Origin: Novosphingobium aerophilum | GTDB taxonomy: Bacteria > Pseudomonadota > Alphaproteobacteria > Sphingomonadales > Sphingomonadaceae | Reading direction: 5' to 3' | NCBI RefSeq assembly: GCF_014230305.1 | Contig: NZ_JACLAU010000033.1 | Location: forward strand, 1-35,665 | DNA: 35,665 nt | Part shown: positions 7,699 to 16,300 of the stretch, one piece after another | Layout of the letters: each line of letters begins with the position of its first letter | Numbering within the stretch: position 1 is the first letter of the stretch | Translations under genes and position numbers: made by a program | Notes under the pieces: model-generated | The model's input: only the letters and a program-made list of their open reading frames with translations | Told to the model about the DNA's origin: nothing | Databases searched by the model: none

Positions 7699-8460
7699 AT
7701 GGCACAGATTATCGATTTGAAGGGCAAGGCGGCGCTGGTCACTGGCGCGGCATCGGGGCTGGGCCGGGCAACGGCGCTTCGGCTGGCGGAGGCTGGGGCC
7801 AGTCTGACGCTTGTCGATGTCAATGCCGCCGCGCTGGAGGAAACGGCGGCGCTTGCCGCGCCGTTCGGGGTGGAGGTGCTGGTGCACGCGGCGAACCTGG
7901 CCGATGCAGATGCCTGCGCCGGAGCCGTGGAGTCGGCAGTTGCGCGGTTCGGACGTCTGGATGCGCTTTGCAATATTGCCGGGGTCATCAAGATGGCCAG
8001 CAGCGAAACCATGCCGCGTTCCGATTTCGGACTAACGATGGCAGTGAACCTCTTTGCGCCCTGGCACCTTTCGCAGGCGGCGCTTCCTCACCTGCTTGCG
8101 GCAGAAGGCGCGATCGTGAACTGCGCCTCATCCGCCGCCTTCATCGGCGAGGCCTATGCCGCAGCCTATTGCGCCAGCAAGGCTGGCCTGGTCAACATGA
8201 CCCGGGCGATGGCGATGGAATACGTCCGCAAGCCCATCCGCATCAACGCGGTCGCGCCTGGCGGAATGATGACAAACATCGCCAATGGCATGTCGTTCCC
8301 CGAAAACGCGGAAATGGATCTCGTAGCGCGTTTTTCGGGCCTGCGTGGACTGGTTGAGGTGGTTGACGTGGCCGAAGTCATCGCCATGCTGGCTTCGCCA
8401 GCCGGTCGTTCCTATCACGGGGCCTGCATCCAGATTGATGCCGGGATCACCGCGGGGTGA
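7699..8460 (+). CDS. Short-chain dehydrogenase/reductase
   Basis: A classical SDR of 253 residues with cofactor loop VTGAASGLG (14-22), D40 after beta-2 favouring NAD(H), CNIAG (91-95) in place of NNAG, catalytic Ser144/145 in NCASSAAF, and Tyr157-x3-Lys161 in YCASK. It probably oxidises a secondary alcohol or reduces a ketone within the ALDH pathway. The gene starts one base after the CMD gene's stop, and its own stop overlaps the next gene's GTG start (GTGA), so the three genes are translationally coupled. The substrate cannot be told from sequence. Confidence 0.9.
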   Translation: MAQIIDLKGKAALVTGAASGLGRATALRLAEAGASLTLVDVNAAALEETAALAAPFGVEVLVHAANLADADACAGAVESAVARFGRLDALCNIAGVIKMASSETMPRSDFGLTMAVNLFAPWHLSQAALPHLLAAEGAIVNCASSAAFIGEAYAAAYCASKAGLVNMTRAMAMEYVRKPIRINAVAPGGMMTNIANGMSFPENAEMDLVARFSGLRGLVEVVDVAEVIAMLASPAGRSYHGACIQIDAGITAG

Positions 8461-9257
8461 GCCGCGTCGGTTTCATCGGGCTTGGCAGCCAGGGCGGGCC
8501 AATGGCGGAACGCATCGCCGCTGCCGGAATGCCGTTGACCGTGTGGGCGCGGCGGGCCGAGGCCCTTGCGCCGTTCCATGCTCTGGGGGCGCAATCCGCC
8601 GAAAGCGTTTCGGCCCTTGGCGCCGCATGCGAACATGTCGGTGTCTGCGTGGTCGATGATGCAGGCGTCATGGCGATCTGTGACGAACTGGTTGGATCCA
8701 TGGCGCCGGGTAGTCGGATCGTCATCCACGCCACGGTCCTGCCAGAAACCTGCGCGATCATAGCCGAAAAGGCGGCGTCGCGTGGAATCGCAGTGCTCGA
8801 TGCCCCGGTCAGTGGCGGCGGCCCTGCTGCTTCGGCAGGTACGCTCACCGTGATGTGCGGGGGCGAGGCTGCCGATTTCGCGGCTGCCAGGCCGGTGTTC
8901 GAAACCTTTGGCGGACTGATCGTCCACCTTGGCCCGCTTGGCGCGGGACAACGTGCGAAGATCGTCAACAATGCCCTTATGGCGGCGAACATGGGGCTGG
9001 CTCACGCTGCGCTGGCTGCGGGCGAGGCGCTGGGCATCGATCGCGGGGCGCTTGCCGAACTGGTCAAGGCCAGCAGCGGCCGCAGCTTCGGCTTCGAAGT
9101 CTATGCCCGCCTCCCCACCCCGGCGGCCTTCGCGCACGGCGCACCGCTGCTGCTTAAGGATGTAAACCTGCTTGCCTTGATCCTGCCTGAAAACGACGGG
9201 GCAGAAACCCTGCGCACGGCAGCTACCCCTTTCCTATCTGCCGCTACGAACGGCTGA
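8457..9257 (+). CDS. 3-hydroxyisobutyrate dehydrogenase-like (beta-hydroxyacid dehydrogenase) protein
   Basis: A 266-residue member of the 6-phosphogluconate/3-hydroxyisobutyrate dehydrogenase family. The N-terminal Rossmann motif is VGFIGLGSQGGPMA (4-17), the substrate-binding signature is DAPVSGGGPAASAGTLTVM (115-133), and the catalytic Lys168 lies in GQRAKIVNN with Asn172 following. The C-terminal helical domain follows from about 175. The family reduces or oxidises beta-hydroxy acids and semialdehydes with NAD(P). The start is GTG 8457, overlapping the SDR stop by four bases (GTGA). Length is slightly short of the usual 290-300 residues, with the shortening in the C-terminal domain. It probably works on an acid or semialdehyde intermediate of the ALDH branch. 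Confidence 0.88.
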   Translation: MSRVGFIGLGSQGGPMAERIAAAGMPLTVWARRAEALAPFHALGAQSAESVSALGAACEHVGVCVVDDAGVMAICDELVGSMAPGSRIVIHATVLPETCAIIAEKAASRGIAVLDAPVSGGGPAASAGTLTVMCGGEAADFAAARPVFETFGGLIVHLGPLGAGQRAKIVNNALMAANMGLAHAALAAGEALGIDRGALAELVKASSGRSFGFEVYARLPTPAAFAHGAPLLLKDVNLLALILPENDGAETLRTAATPFLSAATNG

Positions 9258-9277
9258 CAGACGGAGTTTCATTACCC

Positions 9278-10063
9278 ATGGCATTTTCAATCGATCAATT
9301 TCGACTGGATGGCAAGGTCGTCATCATCACCGGCGCCGGCGGGCGCGGCAATTCGATCGGCCGGGCCTATGCCCTTGGCTTTGCCGGGGCCGGAGCCTCG
9401 GTGGTTGTCGCCGATCTCAATGAAGAGGGCGCCAAGGCGGTTGCCGACGAAATTGTGGCCGGCGGCGGCAAGGCCGTGGCCGTCAAGGTCAACGTCGCCG
9501 ACAGGGATTCGACACTCGCGATGGCTCAGGCTGCCGTCGAAGCGTTTGGCGGGATCGACATCCTGGTCAACAACGCGGCTCTCATGGCCGAACTAGGCCA
9601 GTTGACGATCGCGGATGTCGGACTTGAGGAATGGAACCGCATCCTCTCGGTAAATCTGACCGGCGCGATGCTGTGTGCTCAGTCGGTAATTCCCGCGATG
9701 CGCGAACGCGGCGGCGGGCGCATCCTCAACCAGACTTCGGGTGGCGCTTTCCCGGCGACAGGCATTTACGGCATCGGCAAGCTGGCCCTGGTCGGCCTGA
9801 CCACGACCCTGGCCAAGCAACTGGGCAAGGAAAACATCACCTGCAACGCAATCGCGCCGGGTAACGTGAAATCCGATGCGGGCAAGATGCTGGTGCCTGA
9901 TGATTCACCGTTCATCCAGTATCTGCAAATGTCCTGCGCAACCCGCGCGCGCGGCGAACCTGACGAGTTGGTGGGAACCGCACTGCTGCTTTGCTCGGAA
10001 GCCGGCGCCTGGATCACCGGACAAGTGATCCACATCGACGGCGGCTGGGTGATGCGGCCTTGA
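9278..10063 (+). CDS. Short-chain dehydrogenase/reductase
   Basis: A 261-residue SDR. The cofactor loop is ITGAGGRGNSIGRA (17-30), which has an insertion (GGRGNS-IG) compared with the plain TGxxxGxG loop, a variant seen in some SDR branches. D46 follows beta-2, N98-N99-A100 is the NNA motif, catalytic Ser154 lies in NQTSGG, and Tyr164-x3-Lys168 in YGIGK. The C-terminal GQVIHIDGGWVM is the usual SDR ending. It lies 20 bases after the HIBADH-like gene and 30 bases before the GH106 gene; GGAG lies 11 bases upstream of its ATG. It is likely NAD-dependent alcohol oxidation or ketone reduction in the same pathway. Confidence 0.9.
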   Translation: MAFSIDQFRLDGKVVIITGAGGRGNSIGRAYALGFAGAGASVVVADLNEEGAKAVADEIVAGGGKAVAVKVNVADRDSTLAMAQAAVEAFGGIDILVNNAALMAELGQLTIADVGLEEWNRILSVNLTGAMLCAQSVIPAMRERGGGRILNQTSGGAFPATGIYGIGKLALVGLTTTLAKQLGKENITCNAIAPGNVKSDAGKMLVPDDSPFIQYLQMSCATRARGEPDELVGTALLLCSEAGAWITGQVIHIDGGWVMRP

Positions 10064-10093
10064 TCCGCTCTTCATGACGGGAGTCCCTGAAGC

Positions 10094-13000
10094 ATGACCA
10101 CTAGCTCGCTCACAAGGCGGCGTTTGGCGGCGGCTCTTCTCGCCGAGGCCCTTCTGGTTCCCGGGCAGGTTCAGGCGCAGGACGAACGCCCTTCCGCGGA
10201 CCCCCTTCTGGAGGGCTTCCGCAATCCGCCAGCCGAGGCGCGTCCGCGCGTATGGTGGCACTGGATGAACGGCAATATCAGCGAGGATGGCATCCGTGCC
10301 GACCTTCGCTGGATGAAGGACGTGGGCATCGGTGGGGCGCAGGCCTTCGATGCTTCGATGCAGTCGCCTAAAATCGTGCCGGAACGGTTGCCATTCATGT
10401 CGCCTGGCTGGCAGACGGCGATACGCACGGCCGCGCGCGAGGCCGACACCCTTGGTCTGGAATTGGCAATCGCCTCTTCGCCCGGCTTCACTGAGACGGG
10501 TGGGCCATGGGTTCCTCCGGAAGACGGCATCAAGAAGCTGGTCTGGAGCCAAACGCGAATATTTGTAAAGCGCGGTAGGGGCGGTGCGCAAGCTGCGCTG
10601 CGACTGCCGGCGCCACCGGCGATCACCGGACCGTTCCAGACCATTCCCGTAGACCCGGCTGGCGGTCTTACTCTGACCGGCTCTGGTCATCGCATCCCGA
10701 TCGCCCCGCAGACCTACCGCGACATCGCGGTTTTGGCTTGGCCCGTGAAGGAGGTCGGTGAAATTGCGACGCCAACCTTTGCCGATGGCCAGGACAAACC
10801 GCTGAGCGCCACGTCATTGAGCGACGAAGATCTTGTAACCGCCGTAGAACTCGCGCGGTCGGCCAAGAGCGATCCGGCCCTGGTGGCCAGATTCGCCCGG
10901 CCCCAGACCATCCGTTCGGCCCGCATCTTTCTGCCGGGCGGGGCAGGTCGTTATGCCGGCGGCGCGCTTGAGCCGGTGCTGGAGGCAAGCGATGATGGCA
11001 CGTCCTGGCGAAAGGTCGGTTCCTTTGCCGCTTCCGCCGTCCCGGTGACGATCAGTTTTGCCCCCGTAACCGCAAGCCGCTTTCGCGTGGTCTTCCAGCG
11101 CATCGAAGGCGGACGGGTAGCCGGCTTCACGCCACCGGTGCCTGGCCTCGACATGGCCGCGCTCGGGCGCATGCTTGGCGGTGGAGGCGCTGCCCTTATG
11201 GGTGGCTCCGGCATTAAGGTGGGCGATTTCCGTCTGATGGCGGATCCGAAGGTGGACCGTGCCGAGACCCGTGCCGGCTTCGATGTCGTGCCCGATTACT
11301 TCGCCTTGCCGCAAACCGCCCCCGACGATCCAGGCGTGCAGCCGGCGCAGGTGATCGACCTGACCGAACGGCTGCGCGCGGACGGTTCGCTAGACTGGCA
11401 ACCACCTGCCGGACAATGGCATGTGCTGCGGCTTGGCTGGTCGCTGACTGGCGTTGTCAACCACCCTGCTAGCCCCGAGGCGACCGGTCTTGAGGTGGAC
11501 AAGCTCGATGGCGCAGCCGTGCGCCGATACCTCGATCACTATGTCGGGCTGTATCGCCAGGCAGTCGGCCCGGATTTGCTGGGCGCGCGCGGTATCCGTG
11601 CACTGCTGAACGATTCGATCGAATCCGGCCCTGCGAACTGGACACCGCGCCTGCGCGAGAAGTTCATCGGCTTGCGTGGGTACGATCCGTTGCCGTGGAT
11701 GCCGACCCTGACCGGGACGATTATTGGATCGCGTGCGCAGAGCGATCGGTTCCTGTTTGATTATCGCCGCACTCTTTCCGACCTGATGGCCAGCGAACAC
11801 TATGGCACGGTCGCCGCTTTCGCGCGCGAACAGGGTCTCATCACCTATGGCGAGGCGCAGGAACATGGCCGCCCGCAGTTGGGCGATGATCTGGCGATGC
11901 GCCGCCACGCCGATGTGCCGATGGCGGCACTTTGGACCTTTCCGCGCGAAAAGGGGCCGCAGCTCAATTATCTCGTTGATATGCGCGGCGCGGCTTCGGT
12001 TGCCAACATCTATGGCAAGCCGTTCGCTGCCGCCGAAATGATGACCTCGCTCCTTTCGCCCTGGGCCTTCGGACCAGCGGATCTCAAGCGGGTCGCTGAT
12101 CTGGCGTTCGTCAACGGGATCAACCGGCCGATCATCCACACTTCGGTCCATGTGCCGGTTGAAGACCGCAAGCCTGGCCTCTCTCTGTTCATCTTTGGCC
12201 AGTACTTCAACCGGAACGAAAGCTGGGCGAAGCTGGCCAGGCCCTGGGTCGATTATCTCGCGCGGAATGCTTTCCTGTTGCAGCAGGGGCGGACGGTCGC
12301 GGATATTGCCTACTATTATGGCGAGGAAGCGCCGTTGACCGGGCTGTACAGCGAGCGAACGGTTCCCGATGCGCCCCGCGGCTACGGCTACGATTTCGTC
12401 AACTCCGATGCCTTGATGGAATCCCTGGCGAACGAAGGGGCCGACCTTATTAGCCCTGGCGGCGCGCGATACCGGGCGCTTTATCTTGGCGGTTCGGCGC
12501 GGCACATGACCCTTGCCACTCTGCGCCGCCTGAATGGGCTGGTGCGCGATGGCGCGACGGTGATCGGCCTGCGCCCGTCGACCAGCCCCGGCCTTCAAGA
12601 CGATCCCGTCGAGTATTCCCGGTTGGTCGGCGAAATGTGGCTTGGCGGCGATGTGGCGAAGGTGGGCAAGGGAAGAGTGATTGCATCCGACAATCCCGAA
12701 GCTGCAATGATCCGCATTGGCCTGGTTCCCGATTTCCGCGTGACGGCTGATGCGCCCGACGCCGACATTGCCTTCCTTCATCGCAGGCTGGTCGATGGTG
12801 ACCTCTACTTCGTCACGAACCGCAAACCGCGCGCCGAACGCTTCGAGGCGCGATTCCGTGTCTCGGGCAAGATGCCTGAACTTTGGAATGCGGTCAGCGG
12901 AGAAGTCACTTCGGTCAGCTACCGCATCGAGGGCGGCGAAACCATCGTGCCGCTGAACCTGCCGATCGACGGTGCAGTGCATGTTGTGTTCCGCAAACCA

Positions 13001-13528
13001 GCTACCGCATCCGCCTATGTTGCCCCCGAAAGACGGTTGGGTGCGGTGGCAGACCTCAATTCCGGATGGCAGGTCGCCTTCGAACCGGGGCGCGGCGCAC
13101 CCGCGACCCTGGCGATGCCGGAGCTTGTTCCGCTCGACAAGCACGACAATGCAGATGTCCGGTATTTTTCGGGCATTGCAACCTATACGCGAACCTTCCG
13201 TGCACCGAAGGGCTGGAAACCTGGGCAGCCGCTGTGGCTGGATCTGGGCGAGGCGCGCGAAATTGCCGAAGTTACGATCAACGACCGCCGGGTCGGCGGT
13301 GTCTGGAATGCACCTTACCGGCTTGAAATTGGTGCGTTTGCGCGTCGAGGCAAGAATGATCTTTCCATCCGCGTCGCCAACCTCTGGGTCAATCGCATGA
13401 TCGGCGATGCCCAGCCCGGTGCCACCAAGGTTACCTGGACGGCATCGCCAACCTATACCGCGAATGCACCGCTGCGGCGCTCTGGCCTGATCGGGCCCGT
13501 CCGATTACTTGCGGGAGAAGCAAAGTGA
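10094..13528 (+). CDS. Exported GH106-like glycoside hydrolase (alpha-L-rhamnosidase type)
   Basis: A large 1144-residue protein. The N-terminus (TRRRLAAALLAEALLVPGQ then AQA-type cleavage around residue 28) is a Tat-like or Sec signal peptide, so the enzyme acts outside the cytoplasm. The segment at about 53-86 (VWWHWMNGN ... GIGGAQAFD) is the hallmark N-terminus of GH106-type enzymes, whose founding member RhaM is from a Sphingomonas. The length is also close to RhaM. A galactose-binding-like beta-sandwich (TYTRTFRAPKGW, VWNAPYRLEIG, LWVNRMIGD) lies near the C-terminus, about 1030-1110. Family knowledge suggests removal of terminal alpha-L-rhamnose or a related sugar from a glycoside. Catalytic acids were not assigned. 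The stop overlaps the esterase start (GTGA), tying deglycosylation to ester cleavage. Confidence 0.85.
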   Translation: MTTSSLTRRRLAAALLAEALLVPGQVQAQDERPSADPLLEGFRNPPAEARPRVWWHWMNGNISEDGIRADLRWMKDVGIGGAQAFDASMQSPKIVPERLPFMSPGWQTAIRTAAREADTLGLELAIASSPGFTETGGPWVPPEDGIKKLVWSQTRIFVKRGRGGAQAALRLPAPPAITGPFQTIPVDPAGGLTLTGSGHRIPIAPQTYRDIAVLAWPVKEVGEIATPTFADGQDKPLSATSLSDEDLVTAVELARSAKSDPALVARFARPQTIRSARIFLPGGAGRYAGGALEPVLEASDDGTSWRKVGSFAASAVPVTISFAPVTASRFRVVFQRIEGGRVAGFTPPVPGLDMAALGRMLGGGGAALMGGSGIKVGDFRLMADPKVDRAETRAGFDVVPDYFALPQTAPDDPGVQPAQVIDLTERLRADGSLDWQPPAGQWHVLRLGWSLTGVVNHPASPEATGLEVDKLDGAAVRRYLDHYVGLYRQAVGPDLLGARGIRALLNDSIESGPANWTPRLREKFIGLRGYDPLPWMPTLTGTIIGSRAQSDRFLFDYRRTLSDLMASEHYGTVAAFAREQGLITYGEAQEHGRPQLGDDLAMRRHADVPMAALWTFPREKGPQLNYLVDMRGAASVANIYGKPFAAAEMMTSLLSPWAFGPADLKRVADLAFVNGINRPIIHTSVHVPVEDRKPGLSLFIFGQYFNRNESWAKLARPWVDYLARNAFLLQQGRTVADIAYYYGEEAPLTGLYSERTVPDAPRGYGYDFVNSDALMESLANEGADLISPGGARYRALYLGGSARHMTLATLRRLNGLVRDGATVIGLRPSTSPGLQDDPVEYSRLVGEMWLGGDVAKVGKGRVIASDNPEAAMIRIGLVPDFRVTADAPDADIAFLHRRLVDGDLYFVTNRKPRAERFEARFRVSGKMPELWNAVSGEVTSVSYRIEGGETIVPLNLPIDGAVHVVFRKPATASAYVAPERRLGAVADLNSGWQVAFEPGRGAPATLAMPELVPLDKHDNADVRYFSGIATYTRTFRAPKGWKPGQPLWLDLGEAREIAEVTINDRRVGGVWNAPYRLEIGAFARRGKNDLSIRVANLWVNRMIGDAQPGATKVTWTASPTYTANAPLRRSGLIGPVRLLAGEAK

Positions 13529-14604
13529 ACGCATTCGGGAGAAAGGTAGTGGCAAGTAGGCGTGATATTATCCGCAAGGGACTGGGCACTGCGGCCGGCC
13601 TCTTCATGCCTGGGCCGTTTCAGGCCATGGCGGCAAGTCCGAACGACGCCATCCTGACCGATGTCCATCCCGAACTTCGCGGTGTCGTCAAGATGATCCT
13701 TGGCATGGGCAACTTCACGCCCGTCTTGAAAAAGGCCAATCTGCCGGCAATCCGGCAGGGCTCGGATGCTTTCCAGCCCAAGCCGCTGACCAACGTTCCC
13801 TACGAACGGCGGGTCATAATCGGAAGCCGTGGCCAGCCCGATGTGACAGTCTATCTGGTCAATGCCCGAGAGGGTGAGCAGCGGCCCTGCATCCTGCACA
13901 TGCATGGTGGCGGTTACGTGGCCGGTTCGGCGGCCGGATCGCTACACCAGGTCCAGACGCTGGCCCGTGAGCTGGATTGTGTTGTGGTCACCGTCGAATA
14001 CCGGCTAGCACCGGAAGCAACCTATGCGGGTTCGCTGGAAGACAACTATGCGGCATTGAAATGGATCCATGCCAATTCGTCGGCGCTAGGCGTCGATCCC
14101 GCCCGCATAGCGGTGTTGGGGGAAAGCGCGGGTGGCGGACACGCGGCGCTGCTGGCAATCGCCGCGAGAGACCGGGGCGAAGTGCCGGTATGCTTCCAGT
14201 GCCTTGTCTATCCCATGCTTGACGACCGGACCGGAAGCACGCGCCAGGCGCCTGCCCACCGCGGGCAGATCCTGTGGACGGCCCAGGCGAACCGTTTCGG
14301 CTGGGAGTGTTTTCTTGGTCGCAAGCCGGGTGGACGGTCCGGGGAAGGGGTGCCTGGCCGGACCGCGAACCTGGCCGGCCTGCCCCCTGCCTGGATCGGT
14401 GTCGGCGCGCTCGACCTCTTTCTTGACGAGGACATGGACTATGCCCGCCGGCTCAATGCAGCCGATGTCGCCGCAGAACTGCTAGTAATCCCCGGTGCCT
14501 TCCATGGCTTCGACACGTTCGGCGGCCCGTCCAGTCCGGGCCAGCGTTTCAGCGAAGCCAAATTGAATGCGCTGAGACAGGCATTCAAGCTGCCAGCAGC
14601 CTGA
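13525..14604 (+). CDS. Exported HSL-family alpha/beta hydrolase (esterase)
   Basis: A 359-residue esterase/lipase of the hormone-sensitive-lipase family. The oxyanion motif HGGGY is at 127-131, the nucleophile is Ser201 in GESAGG, the acid is probably Asp297 (GALDLFLDED), and the base is His327 in GAFHGFD. A twin-arginine signal is visible at 10-28 (ASRRDIIRKG then a hydrophobic stretch), so it is exported folded. Two starts are credible: GTG 13525, overlapping the GH106 stop and with GGGAG 8 bases upstream, or GTG 13549, with GGGAG 7 bases upstream and a typical short Tat N-terminus. It is likely to cleave an ester or acyl group on the same compound attacked by the GH106 enzyme. Confidence 0.88.
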   Translation: MNAFGRKVVASRRDIIRKGLGTAAGLFMPGPFQAMAASPNDAILTDVHPELRGVVKMILGMGNFTPVLKKANLPAIRQGSDAFQPKPLTNVPYERRVIIGSRGQPDVTVYLVNAREGEQRPCILHMHGGGYVAGSAAGSLHQVQTLARELDCVVVTVEYRLAPEATYAGSLEDNYAALKWIHANSSALGVDPARIAVLGESAGGGHAALLAIAARDRGEVPVCFQCLVYPMLDDRTGSTRQAPAHRGQILWTAQANRFGWECFLGRKPGGRSGEGVPGRTANLAGLPPAWIGVGALDLFLDEDMDYARRLNAADVAAELLVIPGAFHGFDTFGGPSSPGQRFSEAKLNALRQAFKLPAA

Positions 14605-14614
14605 GGCGGGATAT

Positions 14615-16300
14615 TCAGCGTTTCTGCCTGTCTACTCCGATGCGCCCGCCGCGCGCAAGCCGGGCGCTTGCCTCGGGCGGAATGAAGGCCGGAACGCCTT
14701 CCATCTCGTAGGCGGCTGACAAGCCGTTCAAGGTGCCAGTTTCGGGATCGGGCAGGCCATCGGCAGCGCGGCGCGCGGCGTTGTACATGGACGGCGCGTT
14801 GAAACCGATGGTGTTTTCATAGTCCGAGGCCTGGAAGAAGGCCATGGCAAGCAGCTGGCGCCAGTCCCGATAGCCGCCCAGAGTGGCTTTCATGGTCCCG
14901 TCATCCAGAAGCTCGATCCGCATCCGTGCGTTGAAAAGCGACCAAGTGGATGCCGGTCCTTCGTGCATCGTTACAAGCGGCAGACTGTCGGTCATGATGA
15001 CGCCGTCAACCAGCTTGCCTTTGAAGCGCGCAAAATCCTGCGAGAATTCGGGGTTGGGATTGGGGCGGAAAGTGTAGTCTGGCAGGACGATCTTCGATGA
15101 TCCGTCGCGCTTCATCGGATCGGCGCTGTAAAGCAGGGTGACAAAGACCTCGTTGTCATTGCGCGGGTCGTCGATGCCGCTGATGTCGACGAGGATCGAT
15201 AGTCCACCCGCGCGGCGCAGTTCGTTGCCGATCATCGGCAGGAAGCCGCGTCGGCGCCAGCCTTCGATACAGCCGAGCAAGGCGAACAGCTGGTTGTCGA
15301 TACCCTTGCGGCCGTCGGGAGTAACGAAGTCCGGGTGCATCGCACTGCCGCCTTTCCCGTCAAGATCGAAGCCGCGCACGACTTCGGACCTTGGCGTTTC
15401 GAAGCCGGGATCGGCAACGATGCCTGGCAGCAGGATCACGTTCATCTCGTCTGGCCCGCGATAGGGCAGCACCACCGTATTTGCGCCGCCGCCGACAGCC
15501 AGTGCGGCGCGTTGCTGCGCGGCGCGTTCGGGAGGCATCAGGGCGAAGTATTCGTCCTGCGTCGGCTTGCGGTTCATCTGCGGGCATTGGTTTTCCGCCG
15601 CATCGGCGATCGGCGCGAACCACGAGAGCACGAATGAGCGGTTCGTGCCACTCTTCGCCCCGCGCCTGAGTTCTGCGGGTTGCGCCGTCAACGGGCGCGG
15701 GTTGGGCGGCTGGACGTGGAAGTTTATCCACTCGATCGACTTGAAGGCGATCGTGATCGCTTGCTCGGGGGCGCTGGGCACTTCCGGGCAGGAAAGCGTC
15801 GCGTCTTTCAGAGTGTAGCGATAGTGCTCTGGGACATCGGCCGGTCGCGGCCCGTGTTCCTGCGGGTGCCGGGCAAATTCGGAAAGTTCGGCAAATTGCA
15901 GCTGCTGCACCTTCGAGCCTGCGCGGCACAACGCCATCAACCCGGTGAGGGCGGGGCTGCGTTTGTCGAGCGAGAGCGACAGTACCGAGGCTCCTTCACG
16001 CGGCGCGTTGCTGTAGGTGAAGATGAGACCGCTTTCCTTGCCGGAAATGCCGCGGATCATCGTTCTTGCGGGGCGCTTAGTCCAGTAATGCGCTTCGGCC
16101 CGAAACCACCCGCGGAATGGAGCTGCCGAGGCATTGCCTCTTACGCCTGGTACCTCGAGATAACTGGGTCCGATATAGTCGGCCAGGGCGGGGCTTGCGC
16201 CGCCGCCAGCCGCAATGGCGATTGCCCAGGACATCGTCCTGAAAGAGCTGGCCATCTGTTTGCGGGACAGGATCATGGCAGGTCTCCGAATTTGGTTCAT
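14615..16300 (-). CDS. Exported protein with Hcp-like N-terminal domain and conserved unknown C-terminal domain
   Basis: A 561-residue protein with signal peptide (cleavage near ALAD, residue 40). Residues about 42-195 resemble the Hcp (type VI secretion tube/effector) beta-barrel family: start pattern YLEVPGVRGNA---PFRGWFRAEA, middle VLSLSLDKRSPALTGLMALCRAGSKVQQLQF, YRYTLKDATLS and end AITIAFKSIEWINFH. The remaining about 365 residues contain GIDNQLFALLGCIEGWRR, ISGIDDPRNDNEVFVTLLYSADPM and LVDGVIMTDSLPL. I recall these as a conserved domain near DUF1592/DUF1552 genes, with no known function. The ATG 16300 overlaps the VOC gene stop (ATGA); ATG 16276 with GGAGA 6 bases upstream is an alternative start. 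No other type VI secretion gene is present, so a secretion-system role is unlikely. It is the last gene of the DUF1592 operon. Confidence 0.75.
   Translation of the reverse strand: MNQIRRPAMILSRKQMASSFRTMSWAIAIAAGGGASPALADYIGPSYLEVPGVRGNASAAPFRGWFRAEAHYWTKRPARTMIRGISGKESGLIFTYSNAPREGASVLSLSLDKRSPALTGLMALCRAGSKVQQLQFAELSEFARHPQEHGPRPADVPEHYRYTLKDATLSCPEVPSAPEQAITIAFKSIEWINFHVQPPNPRPLTAQPAELRRGAKSGTNRSFVLSWFAPIADAAENQCPQMNRKPTQDEYFALMPPERAAQQRAALAVGGGANTVVLPYRGPDEMNVILLPGIVADPGFETPRSEVVRGFDLDGKGGSAMHPDFVTPDGRKGIDNQLFALLGCIEGWRRRGFLPMIGNELRRAGGLSILVDISGIDDPRNDNEVFVTLLYSADPMKRDGSSKIVLPDYTFRPNPNPEFSQDFARFKGKLVDGVIMTDSLPLVTMHEGPASTWSLFNARMRIELLDDGTMKATLGGYRDWRQLLAMAFFQASDYENTIGFNAPSMYNAARRAADGLPDPETGTLNGLSAAYEMEGVPAFIPPEASARLARGGRIGVDRQKR

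Noticed and set aside
11390..13144. Long open frame (584 codons) on the minus strand inside the GH106-like gene
   Set aside because: It is antisense to a gene with clear signal peptide and family motifs, lacks a ribosome-binding site and any recognisable domain. Long antisense frames are common in GC-rich DNA.
14615..16300. Type VI secretion system component
   Set aside because: The N-terminal domain looks Hcp-like, but the protein has a signal peptide and no other type VI genes are in the window, so a secretion role was not called.
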